From assembly GCA_033002965.1 (NCBI GenBank), contig JAURVB010014602.1, positions 124,001 to 188,000 of the forward strand: a stretch of 64,000 nt of DNA, in the 5' to 3' direction. Each line of letters opens with the position of its first letter. Positions within the stretch are counted from its first letter, which is position 1. This stretch comes from Piper betle. Its lineage: Eukaryota; Streptophyta; Magnoliopsida; Piperales; Piperaceae. The notes beneath the pieces are model-generated. The model ran no database searches. It was not told the DNA's origin and saw nothing but the letters and a program-made list of their open reading frames with translations. Shown here in pieces: positions 11,801-24,000 of this stretch. Both the position numbers and the translations under genes were made by a program.

Positions 11801-12812
11801 TTTTTAAATTGTTATTTTTATTTTCAATAGAGAAAGAGAAGTTGTTTATGTGGTGCTACTATATAAGGTGAGTTTTTTGTAATATAGGGGGAGAAAGAGT
11901 GCCAATTTTATATGAAGACTGGATCCTGCAAATTTGCATCCAATTGCAAGTTCCATCATCCTGATCCAGCTGTTGTTGGACATCTGAATCAGAATGGTGC
12001 GACCATTTCCCTACAGCCACATGTAGCACAATGGAATATGCAGATGCGTACAAATAGGCCACTTTCACCTTATTTGGGTCAACATCCTCCTTATGCCCCA
12101 TATATTTATTCTCATCATCCAGGGACTCCTATGATCTCCGAATGGAATGGTTACTCGGTTTGTTCTTGAATTGTTGGTTTTCTGTCACATTAATCAATCT
12201 TATGTAGTATTATCTGAGCCACTTCTGTTTGGCACTTATTCAGGTTCCTGATTGGAATATGCCTCCACAACCTTCAGTACCTTCTTTGAATGTAAGAGGG
12301 GTGGTAAAGAAGGATGCTGTTTCCACAGCTCAACTACAGCAGAGGCCAGTGGAAGAATTTCCAGAAAGGCCTGGAGAACCTGAATGCCAGCATTACATGA
12401 AAACTGGTAACTGTAAATTTCGATCCGCATGTCGCTACCACCATCCAAAGAATAGATCTCAGAAACCCACTTGTGTTCTTAGCCTAGCAGGCCTACCACT
12501 TCGACCAGTAAGTTGAGAACAACAAATTTCCTCGTTGGAACACTTCTATCAAATTTTTATCTAGGAGACACACTTTCGTGGTATTACGGGATAGTGCTGT
12601 GAATTTCATTTGATTTTGTTGTTTTTATCCAGGGTCAAACAGTCTGTGCTCATTTCAGTCGCTATGGGGTCTGTAAATTTGGGCCTGCTTGTAGGTTTGA
12701 TCACTCCATCGAGAGTTCTTCCACGGTCCCTTTGAAATCAACACCAACTGGTCAGCCATCAGACCAGTCTTTGAATTCTTCTGAGCCTGTTGAATCTGCT
12801 TGGGAACCTTGA
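8877..12812 (+). CDS. CCCH zinc-finger protein with five C-x8-C-x5-C-x3-H fingers (C3H43-like)
   Basis: Seven exons join in phase to 422 residues: 8877-9149, 10232-10312, 11065-11145, 11664-11783, 11888-12157, 12244-12507 and 12633-12812. The five fingers are spaced C-x8-C-x5-C-x3-[11 protein letters not shown] in exon 1, a second whose first Cys ends exon 3 and whose rest is in exon 4 (YYLTTGGC), [10 protein letters not shown] in exon 5, [10 protein letters not shown] in exon 6 and [10 protein letters not shown] in exon 7. Conserved RPGE..C and GLPIR/GLPLRP linkers flank them. Plant ZFN-type proteins with this array bind nucleic acid and several bind RNA in the nucleus or stress granules; the target here is unknown. 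Exons 2 and 3 encode an acidic linker. The closest Arabidopsis relative I recall is C3H43 (At3g48440). Confidence 0.92.
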
Positions 12813-14988
12813 GACATCTGCATGGTAACTATGCGGTGTTACATCTGTTGTCAAATAACCATTGACAATTCTTTGGAGATCTATTTACAAACGTTTCCAT
12901 TGGAGAATTCAAGCTTTCTGATCCCAGTTACTTTTTTTAATTTTTGCTTTCTTTTTGACCGCATATAGATCTCTATGTTTGTCTTATGGGATGTTGAAGC
13001 TTTTTGCCCGATCCAATTATTGTATAGGCGTCAAGATTGGATAATAAACTTGATTATGGCACAATAAGACTTTGGATAAGAACACTAGGAAGCATACTGG
13101 GCTGTTCTTATGTTCCTATTTTGTTCCACGTGCATGTATCGGGGGAGGGGGGAGGGGTTGGGGTTGGCTAGGGTGTATTTTACTTAATTTTCTTGCAGCT
13201 CTAATCTGAAGAGAGCATGCATGGATGAATTTTTATGCCCAGTAAGGATAGGTTTGACCTTCCTTTTACAGGAAGGCAATGGGGAGACAGACTAAATCAT
13301 GGCAGGTATATTTTGGCGGTACCCAAGGATTCAATCAAATATTCCATAAAAATAACTTGAATGTCTCCTGCATTCCGAGCATGTTTGTTTGCAGCACATC
13401 CCCAGGCAATATTGATTTAATATAATCAATTCTATGCCACAGCTAGAAGGCATTGTAGATGGTAAGAACTTTAAATACTGTTTATAAGAAATAATAATAA
13501 TAATAATAATATAATAAAGAGTTTGTAAGGTACCAGTGTGAAAAGTCGCCGTGAAAAATTTCTAAGTACAACAAAAAAAAGTCTGAAAAGACAAATAAAA
13601 CAATATGCCCTCACGCAGGATCGAAATTGCGGACCTTCACGTTAAATATAATAACAGTGCGCTGTTTTAAGCTCTTTTATTTAAAAAATATAAAAGTATG
13701 GCTACAACAACAGAAAAACGTTTTTGGTAAAATGTTAACAAAATATAAAGCTATATAGTACTCCTTATAATCCTTCATAAATTTAAAAAAATTAAAAGTA
13801 GAGGTTGATCCCTTTCTATTTTGTCAAACACTTGAAGCGAAATAGCCTTAATAATTATTAGCTGCAAGCATTATTTTGTGAGCTTTGTCACTCTTTACAA
13901 TTATAATGAAAAAAAATTTGTGAGAAAATTTTCTTGAAATTTCGTATAAAATTTTCTATCACAATTGAACTCCCTAATTAAAAAGTTCTTACGTGAATTT
14001 TCCATCTACATATAAATGAATTTTGCGATAGAATTGCTACTGATAGTTGTTCTTTTATATTAAATAAGTTCAATTTAATCCATGATTTTTCTTTATATCA
14101 ACATATCTCATTCAATTTTATGCAAATTATCCCCTTAACGCTAATCTTGTTGTACATGTACCTGACCAGGCCGTTTGTTTGTGATTCTGTGAAGACGTTT
14201 TTTTCCCGCGCTTGTTTTGTGAAAATGTGATAAGAAAGAATGCTAAGTTTTTTATGTTTGCAAATAATTTGCGACTGCAGCCTAATAATATTTGTCTCAA
14301 TAAATTTGTGTTGCTTGGGCAGTTCAGATTTTCACTCTTAATCTAATAGAGAGGCCCAGTAGCAGTCAGATATTGCACTTCTGTTTGCCTTTCTTCCAGG
14401 CCTATCATGGCCGAAGTAATGGCTGCCCATATGCTCTTCCATTTCACTCAACAACCAGACCACATTGATTTCATTGCACGCCAAAGTTGGAAAATATATT
14501 CTCTACCTAACGCCTTTAGTTAATTACTTTAGTATGTGTATCACCTTGATGAACCTGTTCTTCACTATTCATTATTCACATGCCACCGTCTTTGTTCACC
14601 ACCATGCTTTCACACCCCCATTGAATGCCTCACCGTTCTCTTCTCTACCTTGTCACACAACATTTGATGGCTTCACAGTTGGCCATCGCACCATCATATT
14701 TTGTACAATCTGTATCAAGAATTTATTTCTGGCAGTGGGGTAGGTTGGGATCATTGATGGTATTGGTCTCAGTCCTTGATAATGCGATAAAGAGATCGGA
14801 TCAGTAGTGTTGAGGACATTACCAGCTCCACCCAATATTGATTGTGTCCATAGTACTACAAAATCGGACCAACCATACTGAGAAGCGAATCCGGCATAGT
14901 GTGATATTGATCACCTCCGATCAGATGCAAAAAATCAGTGTTGATTGAACGTTGGCATGCTAGTTCTCTTTTTCTGTAGAAGGAGCAT
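12813..14988. other. Intergenic, no gene seen
   Basis: The left end carries the 3' UTR of the CCCH gene. There is a short (AAT)n run near 13490-13512. The remainder is AT-rich with many stops. The open frames at 14465-14807 lack homology I recognise and any splice-consistent extension. Confidence 0.6.
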
Positions 14989-14994
14989 TATATA
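14989..14994 (+). promoter_or_regulatory. TATA box of the GDSL gene
   Basis: TATATA lies 48-53 bp upstream of the ATG at 15042. This spacing puts the expected transcription start near 15020, which argues for the ATG at 15042 over the in-frame ATG at 15024. Confidence 0.5.
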
Positions 14995-15041
14995 GCACAA
15001 CTATAGCTACTGTTTTTGCCACTTTGTTGACAATTTACAAC

Positions 15042-16891
15042 ATGGGTGGTCTCAGTTTTACTCCCCCTTCCATCTTCACTTTGTTGTTGCTGTTCTCCCT
15101 ATTCTCTGTGCCTTCCTCTTCCATGGCAGCTTCCCCATTTTCGGGGATGTACGCCGGATATTTTTCGAAGATTTACGCATTTGGTGATTCGTACACTGAC
15201 ACCGGGAACACTGATTCATCATCAGGTCCCCAGAGCTATACCCACGTCTCCAACCTCCCCTATGGCATCACATACTTTCACCACCCCACCAATCGTTACT
15301 CAGATGGCCGACTTGTCGTTGATTTTCTCGCTGACGCACTCTTTCTTCCCTTCATCCCACCGTATCGAAATCGATCCGTCGACACTTCCCACGGTGTGAA
15401 TTTCGCCGTCGCCGGAGCGACCGCGGTGGACCATGCATTCTATGTCAATAACGGCATCTTCCTAGACCTTACTCCAAATTCACTCTTGAGTGAGCTGCAT
15501 TGGTTTAATGAGTTCTTGGGTACAAAGGGTTGCAGGGGAGGAAGATCACGGGCATGTGGAGAGGCAGTGAAGGATGCATTGTTTTGGGTAGGTGAGATTG
15601 GTGCCAATGACTATGCATATATCACTGGATCAACTCTCCCATACCAGACTGTTCAAAATCTTGCTATCAAGAACATAGTCACCTTCTTGCAGGTATGCCA
15701 ATATATATGAGTACTGTTCATGCGTTGTTGGTATACTTTGTTTAGCTCAAACTCGACCGGTTAGTATTTAAACTTTAGGGTCAAAACCATAAATTGGAAT
15801 CGCTACGTACAAGTTGAAGAAATAAGAACATTGATTAAATCTACATAATTTTATTTTAAATGAAAGCTATATATTTTGGTGGTGCTAACTGCTTATTTCC
15901 TAATTCACTGTTAGTTTTGCTTGATTGACTGAGCCATGGTTTGATATTTGTTGAAAATATTCAAGCCAAGTTATTAAATTTTTAGTGTTTAATATTTATT
16001 AATATAATGTTTATTGTTTAATGTAATGTGTACGTTTAAGTAAGAGTCGAGCCGAGCTAACAAAAGATGTCCTTTTTTTTTTTAAGCTGGTTGATTCGAG
16101 TACGAGTCGAGCTTAATTTAATTACATGTTGTGCAATTCTTAAGGAGGCCAAGGTAGGTCGCTCGATTAACATCCTTAGTAAGAACTTATAAGAAGAAGG
16201 TAGTAGTTGGTTGCTAGTTGGTGGAAAATTTATTGAGCCCGTTTGTTAGGCATGCCATAAATTAAGCACAATTTAAAACAAGCGATAATGTACAGTTTTG
16301 AATTGAAAGAGACGATGGTGGTTGTAATGGTGCTCAATTCAGGCATTTGGTGTCACATTTGTTGCAATTGGACTTGTACAGGCCTTGCTAGGCAAAGGTG
16401 CAAAGCACATTGTGGTCCAAGGCCTGCCCATGATCGGATGCCTCCCCCTTGCTCTAAACCTCGCTCCACCTGACGACCGGGACCCTGCCGGCTGCGTGGC
16501 CAGTGCCAACGGTCAGGCTCGTATGCACAATGCCCGTCTCCAGTCCGAACTGGTAGAGCTCCGGCAGCAGAACCCGGACGCCTTCATCTCCTACGCTGAC
16601 TATTTTGCTGCTCACTACTCGGTCATGAGGGATCCGGCAAAATTCAGGCTCCGAGAGCCATTCAAGACGTGCTGCGGGGCCGGTGGTGGCTCCTACAACT
16701 TTGATGTGTTCTCCACCTGCGGATCGCAGGGGGTGACCGAGGCCTGTCCGGACCCGGCAATGTATGTGAATTGGGATGGAGTTCACTTCACTGAGGCAAT
16801 GTACAAGGTCACTGCAGATATGTTCCTGACGGAAGGGTTCATGAAGCCTTCTTTCCGTGAATTGCTCATGAACAAAAGGCATGGTGGGTAG
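15042..16891 (+). CDS. GDSL esterase/lipase (SGNH hydrolase, secreted)
   Basis: Two exons, 15042-15692 and 16382-16891, join in phase at CAG|GT..AG|GCC to 386 residues. A signal peptide spans about 1-29. All SGNH blocks are present: block I FGDSYTDTGN with the nucleophile Ser50, block II VNFAVAGATA (Gly125), block III GEIGANDYAY (Asn189) and block V VNWDGVHFTE with Asp349 and His352. Length is normal for the plant family (350-400 aa). These enzymes are usually secreted acyl- or acetyl-esterases acting on cutin precursors, cell-wall polysaccharide acetyl groups or other esters; substrate cannot be inferred. The GANDYAY block and the PYGITYFHHPTNRYSDGR region resemble Arabidopsis At3g48460. The intron carries a decayed hAT fragment. 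Confidence 0.93.
15740..16182. mobile_element. Decayed hAT family 1 fragment in the GDSL intron
   Basis: The intron contains CTCAAACTCGACC near 15748, GAGTCGAGCCGAGC near 16046 and a terminal-like end GTCGCTCGATTAACATCC near 16157-16176. The last resembles the end of hAT copy A (GGCTCGCTCAATTAACAACC). It looks like an old, degenerate relative of the elements at 62-1309; boundaries are approximate. Confidence 0.45.
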
Positions 16892-17398
16892 GCAAAATGA
16901 CGTACTTGTGAGGAGCACATAATGTATTGCACCTTACTCTAAAAATGCTTGTCTGTAGTAAGCTTTATATGTTAGGCATATCCAGGATGAGTCGTTACAT
17001 GCTTGATGTTTATGAAAGCTACCATCACTATGAATACAATGGATGAGTTACTCCACATTTGCTTCTTCACAACCATCTTACAACTTGAGTACTCTTATCC
17101 AACTTGTTCCATGTTCGAATGAGACATTGGCTTCTTCACTCAATGACTGTACATCTCAGATATTTGAAAAAGACTATTTCATCAACAGAAAACTTCTACA
17201 AGTTACTTTGGCTTCCATTTTGCAGTATCAGAAAGCTAACATCAGAATAAATTGAACTGAATTTCCATGAGACACTTCATTGACTGACTCTTTATTTACA
17301 AGGGTTGGTCGGCCTCTGATTGTTCTCTGCATCAGCCATTTCGGCTACATTAAATCATATTACATAATCATAGTAGAATAGAAACACATTGTCCGGTA
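16892..17398. other. Convergent intergenic spacer (GDSL and RING genes)
   Basis: The GDSL gene (+) and the RING gene (-) face each other here, so both 3' UTRs lie within about 500 bp. The open frame at 17043-17255 has no support. Confidence 0.6.
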
Positions 17399-19093
17399 CT
17401 ATGAGGGGAGACTGTCTACATAACCGTAGAAGCGCCTCAAGTTGTCCTTTGCTAGAGTGACTGCATCTACCACATCACCATGTTCAGTGAGGACCCATAA
17501 GTCTCTGGAGCATACTCTCTTCAGATTGCCTCGGCAGAAGGGGCATGATTGTGACCTCGAGTTCCTGGATATGAACCGGAAAAAAATCAAGGACAATGGT
17601 CATTTTCTTCTCTAAGAACCAAAATTTCCTTAGAACTAACAAGGATAAATCATGCAAGATTGTTTGTGTCTGACCTGTGATACAATCTAAACACTAGAAT
17701 GAGGTGTTGTATTTTTTTTAAAGGTAGAATGAAGCATTGCTAAATCCTAATAAGCATATTCTGTGGTCTCAACCACTCATTAGTTTGGTTTTTTAAAAAC
17801 AATCTCAGTGTGTAAACTCTGGGGACCAGGCTTCCAGTTAAAAATTGAAAGACGAGCTCATGGAACCAGACACACTTATAGTTGATTGTGCTTACTAATC
17901 AGATTATGTAGTCACTATGCACATTTTGCAAGAAAAATTCAATCCCACAATTGTTATAGCTTATTAGTTGATTCAGAAGGTATATACCACTTGTCAAATC
18001 ACATGAAAGGAGGATTTTACTGATGCCTCACCAGTCTCTGTAACAATTGATGCACATAGAATGGTTGCAATTAGGTAAGACTATCTTGGAGCAGAGTTCC
18101 AAGCATATGCCACATTCTTCCTCTCTTTCAGCCTCTTTGTCAGACAATTTTTTCCTCTCCTCCATTGTCTTCCGGCTAAACAAATCCACGCATCGAGACT
18201 TTTGCCTGTTGTCTACGAATTCAGCTATTTCACTTTCCAGTTGTTGTAGAGAAGGGTATATAACAGCTGCAAGAAATAAGTAGTGCAATATATATCAATT
18301 AGGCTCAAAGGAGAAGGGCAACAAAACTAATTAAATATAGCTAATAAACATAGAAAAGAAAAATGAAGCTACCACAGAACTCTTTTAGGCTTGCCTTCCT
18401 CTCAAAAGTAGATATTGTTGTATTCCCATCAACATATACCTAAAGAGAGAGAGATACAGACACAATAAGAACCATAGCATCAGGTTTCAAGAAAATCACC
18501 ACATTTTGGTTCTACACCATAAGAAAAGAGAAATTTTGAAGAAGAGGGGGAGTGGGGAATCCAACCTTGTGTATGAGTATGTGGAAAAGGCCCAAATAGC
18601 TAGGAAGGTTGTATGCGCATGTACAATCCATCCATTGCATCAAAAAGAAGAAGATTGGAGCCAAAGGACTATATGCCAATCTCATCTGCAGGCATGCTCC
18701 ACCATAAGCTCTTGGAATTGCAGCAGCCCTGAAATCTCCAATTGGTAACAGTCAAGATTGAGAACAGGGCACAAAAGAAGCAAATGACAAATCACCCCAT
18801 CAAACAAAAACAGCATTTTTATCATTATTCCATTACATGACAAGGACCCCATCTTTTTCAATCAGAGAACAAAACCACCCATATCTCTTCCAGAACTGAG
18901 TATGTTTTTTTTAAACAGATGGTAGCTGCCATGAAATTCTTCTAACATTAACAGAAAAAATGAAAGAGAGGACAAAAGGAGCATCTGATGGACGAAGAAC
19001 TCACAAGGTGTTAGCATGTTGGATATCAGCTTCAAGCCCTTTTAAGGAGTCCCTGTAAGATGATCTCACAAGCTGATGTCTGAGAATCTCCAT
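17399..19093 (-). CDS. RING-HC E3 ubiquitin ligase, AIRP2-like
   Basis: Five exons join in phase to 239 residues: 19005-19093, 18566-18728, 18373-18439, 18032-18266 and 17399-17564. The N-terminal half has the family pattern SLKGLEADIQHANTL and the hydrophobic stretch IFFFLMQWMDCTC. The RING is C3HC4: CGIC, CNHSMCINC and CPFC, split between exons 4 and 5. Relatives such as Arabidopsis AIRP2 (about 240 aa) are cytosolic ligases acting in abscisic-acid and stress signalling; the substrate here is unknown. The frame stops at TAG right after DSLPS, but the next frame continues VPDNVFLFYYDYVI and then stops, matching the extra tail that family members have. This suggests a one-base deletion near 17398-17402, so the C-terminus as written is probably 16 or so residues short. 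Confidence 0.88.
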
Positions 19094-21066
19094 GTCCCTC
19101 CCTCTCTCTCTCTCCCGCGCGTCACAAACTATCACAAGCTCTCAATTTTGAAAATGGGTTCCAACAGAAGATTGCCCAGAAACAACAGCTGAATCACAAG
19201 AAGGAGATGATGCAGCAGGTGGAGAGCAGTGGCTGCTGCAATACATGGAAGTGATGGTGGGAACCAGAGCTTTAAGAAGTCCTTGTCCAACAAGAAAATA
19301 AGAAAAATAAGAAAAAAAGGTTGGATTCTGTTTCGGATATTGGACACCTAATTCACCCAATGAAAACAACAAGATAGATAGCAATCCTACTGCATGGTTT
19401 TGCCTTTTTAACCTTTTGTTTTGGAGTGGTGGGAAGGAAGTAGAAATCTGGAAGAAGAAATTGTTTTGCATACTTAGGTGGTGTTATCATTAAATATGTT
19501 CGCACCAGTATCATGCCTTCTCCTTTGGAAATTAAAAATATTATATCTTGCCTTCTATAACAAGCATATACACACATACCATACTCTTTATTATCGTATA
19601 TCTCGTTCATCATCTTCACCTCAACATATAATTTCTATTTTAAAAGTGATTATGTATCCGGTAAAGGCATACCTACGTTTATTTGCTTTAGAAAAAAATG
19701 GTATACACAGTCAAGGTTGTATGAATAACACGGGTACTAGATTTGTTTATTGTAAGAAATTTGTTTATTAATAAAATGGGCACTAAATGCTTTTTTCTAA
19801 GAAAACATATGCTGATGTTTTTTCATCTCTGCCATCATTAATCATTCCTCCTTACCATATTTGATTGATGACCTGTACATACGACCAACCGATGCTTGAC
19901 TTATCTAATTTAGCTGTTTTCTTTTTCCTTTTTATATTGAGAAAACCATAAACTATAAATACTCAGCTTTCTATATTTTGGAGTTCTGGTACCTCAATAA
20001 TCATCATCAGGCACATTGTATACATATATATATCAAGTCACAAGAATTGTGCTTTAAAATGAAATTTGTTTCTTAAACCAATGATCAAGGCAATAACCAA
20101 ATACAGATCCTCTATGAATGGTCATGGCTCGTGAACAAACAGTGGCCAACTTGGGTGGGTGTAAAAAGCTCTAAAACCCCACCAATAAGAAAACCCACCA
20201 GTAATGTATATTCAACAATCAAAGGCAACAAAGACCACACAATAATTTTATAACTAGAAGCACCACCATCTAACTTGTGTTGATTAACTTGGATCCAAAA
20301 GGGATGGGAGCTGGTAAAAAGAAATTGTTGACTTATTTGATGTAGCTTGGAAAGAAGACACCTGCTTGGGAAGCAAAAGACCAAGTTGGTAAGTACTTAG
20401 TACCTCTCTCCAATTAATCAAATGGTGTCCACAAACATTTTTTTGGATTTGATTACTGGTGCTTGACGACCACGGCAATCAAACTCTGTATACACACACA
20501 ATCAATTATCATGTTTTGGGCCTTTTATGTGCTAGAAGAGATTGAGAATTCACATTGGTACGTTGCATTAAATTTGTACCATGCATATGTTGCCGTAGAA
20601 GAAGAAATTGGTTGAAAGAATAGACGAATTGGTAATGAGAGGATTGTTGAACTTATCAAAGAAAGAGATTTCTGTTTTTTGAGTGGGAGTTTGGACGGTG
20701 GACCTGTCTCACCTCTCAATGCTCATGGCAGAGAGAGTCAAATTATTGACGAGAGATGGCTTGGTCGGCCAGTGGCCCGCTTGGGCCAGTGAGATTCCTA
20801 TTCCTGTGTAGTAAAATTCATCATATGGGTAGCACCAAGAAGACAAAAAAAATCAAAATATTATTAAAAAAATATTTTATTAAGCTCCTAGGTGTTATAC
20901 TAAAGAAGACCAAATCTAGTTTATCACATATACAATGCAGATGATGATAATTTTAATCATAAATGCTTCTATTTAGTGCTCCAAAAAATGTATTTGCACA
21001 TAAACCGAATCTTAAAAAATAAAACCATACAAACACTATCCCTTTACATCCTAATAGTAGTAACTT
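19094..21066. other. Intergenic, no gene seen
   Basis: The left end is the RING-gene promoter/5' UTR, with a CT-rich run (CCCTCCCTCTCTCTCTCTCCC) at about 19098-19117. The remainder is AT-rich, with stops in all frames. The 3' UTR of the receptor kinase lies at the right end. Confidence 0.55.
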
Positions 21067-24000
21067 CTATCTAGCAGATGGAAGAAGACTATCGGCATCA
21101 AAAGCAGAAACATTAAGGTCAAGCGGGTTGGAATGTATCCGCAGCTGGGCAGGTTGAAGGGAAGAACAATCTGATGCACTTGTTTCTCTACTTCTTCCTT
21201 CAACTGCAGCTGCTTCCTGGATAGCTAACACCACTTCTTTCATGGTTGGCCTCGAAGCACCGTGTGGTTCCACGCTTAGAATCGCAATTTCTGCGACTCT
21301 CCAGACGGACTCAATCTCGACTTTCCCCTGTAATGATGGATGTATGATTGCATTAACGTCTCCCTTTCTTATATAAGATCTTGCCTGCAAAATGAATCCT
21401 CATGTTACTACCCATGACCACCAAGAAAAGCTGGTAACCATTCAAGAATTTGAGTTTTTCAAGACAAGTGATCTCATAATTGGCTAGAAAAACATACACC
21501 GATGAAAGAGTGAACATTGCCTCTGGTTGAATTTGTTAACGCAACCAAAAGTTATAGTCAACAGGCGAAACAAGAGAAGAATGGATTTGGTCAGACTAAT
21601 TTCTTTCGTCTAAATTGAACGACTTAAAAGCCCAACAAGAAGGCTTTATATACCATATATCTTATAACTTCTATCTTATACGTCAGCAAAATAAGCAAAC
21701 AAGGCATCAGGTGGAATTTTATCCCCTCCAAGAGAGCGTTCCAAGTAAAAACTCGAGATGACATCTTAAGTTTTACTTGAGTTCCATGGTAGAATCTGTT
21801 AGTAGTCCCAAAAACAGTTAGAAGTTTTAAGGTTAGAAGGAAGTAATCTTAGAGAGCATACCCAGTGAACAATGTTCCACTCAGCACCATACTCTTCAGC
21901 AGAAACAGGCTTCCTTCCAGAGATGAGCTCAAGAAGAACCACCCCAAAACTATAGACATCACTTTTCTCTGTCAACAGTTGACAGGCATAGTACCTGAGG
22001 CGTCCATGGTCATCAGCAAAAATTGAAGGCTATATAGTATGGGAAAACGGAAAACTTATCACTAATACTTACTCTGGATCGACATAGCCTACGGTTCCCC
22101 GAGCGACACTAGAAATGTGGGTTAGACTTTCATCAGTTTGCCTCGAGAGACCAAAATCTGACACCTTGGCCCTCATATTAATATCTAAAAGAACATTGCT
22201 TGTCTTCACATCACGGTGTATTATACTTGGGTTACACCCATTGTGCAAGTATTCAAGGCCTATAATTCAGGAATTCACAGTTACATAGCCGGCAGTAAAA
22301 AGCAGATAATAACTACAGTATCAGAACACTATGCCCTTTTTTCATACCTTTAGCAGCATCTTCTGCAATGCATAGACGAGTTAGCCAATCTAGATTCTTC
22401 AGTTTCAATGGATCTGTTGAGTTGACATTGTTTTAACTTTTAATCCAATTAAGGGAGCTCGATAGAGTGGAGGAAATAGTAGCAATGTTACAATATTACC
22501 ATGTAGATGGTCTCGTAAAGATCCATTGTGCATATATTCATAAACCAAATTTCTTTGTGAACCTTCATCACTGTATCCAATCAGAGGAACTAAATTTCTG
22601 TGATGAATTCTTGACAGGAGAGCAACCTAAAATGAGGACAGAAAAAGTTATTTCAAGTAAACACATATGAAATTGCTACTAGCCAACCCGTTATACAAAG
22701 AGAAGAAAATATGTCAATAACCAAAAGTTTTTCTCAAAATGAAGTGATCATGGCGGTCACTTTACCAAGAAACACATTTGAATACCTCATTTTCAAACTG
22801 ATGAGCTCCATGGTAGGAAGAATCAGCCATATGTTTAATTGCCACTTCCCTTCCATCTTTCATTTTCCCATGATAAACTGGACCAAAACTACCTCTTCCA
22901 ATATTCTTTGCATAATTTTGTGTCATCTTTTCCACCTCAGCCACCGTGAAATAAGCAACATCAGGTGCTTCATCTATAAATAATGATGCACCTTTCACAA
23001 CTGAGTGTGCATTAGAACGATTTGAAGTGAATCGTGAATCACCTGTAAAAGAAGATTATAAGGGAAGTAGCTACTTAGTAAAAAGTGTGTAGAAGTCAAA
23101 TACATTACCTCTACGTTTTCTTTGGTCACTTCCTGAGGCAGATTTTTTATGGAAATATCTTAAATACAATAAGCTTCCAACTAATAATAAAAATACAAGA
23201 AAAGCTCCCACTGAAATGCCAAGAATTAATTTCCAATTGTTACTCTTCTGAGATATCCATGGATTTTCATCATATCTGTTTATTAGAAAGAAAGAATACA
23301 TCAATTCTAACAGAAGTAGGATACTAGCAGAATTAGGTAAAAAATAATTTTATTTTAAAAAAGTATTCATCATTGTCTTCACCAACATGAATTCTACATC
23401 TCTATGATCAATTGCTTTCACTGCTAAATTCAATAAATGATCAGGTTTTTGAGTTTCTAACTTTCTTTTGGTTCATAAAGAAGAGTATTCCCTATCCACA
23501 AGCTGAAATTATTGGGCTCATGTTTTATGTTCCACTTAAGGTAACAAAAACCAAATCTTTACAATTTGAAAAAATAATGAAAAAAGAAATAGAAGACATG
23601 CAAGTGATTTGCCAACATAAAAGCAACTTAATTACATAAATAAACTCTTTTATGTGGCAAAGGCAGCAAGCACTTACTGGAATACCAAATTTCCATTCAA
23701 CAACGATGATGGTATTTCTCCGCTTAAAGAATTATTTTGAACGTACCTAAAGAAAGACAGAACCATAAATTCATACTTCTGGAAGCACATAATCATTCAC
23801 TGGTTATACGTCAAAGCTCCATAGTCAAATATGTCCAATCAACCATATTACCCAGTTCAAATGATCTGAATGTGGTAATGAAATTGAAGATGACTAACTT
23901 GCACATAGTTACCTTACAATGACCAAATTGATAAGATAAATTTATGTATCATTAAAAAGAAGGAACTAATATATATGTTACAAGTACAATGCAAATAACA

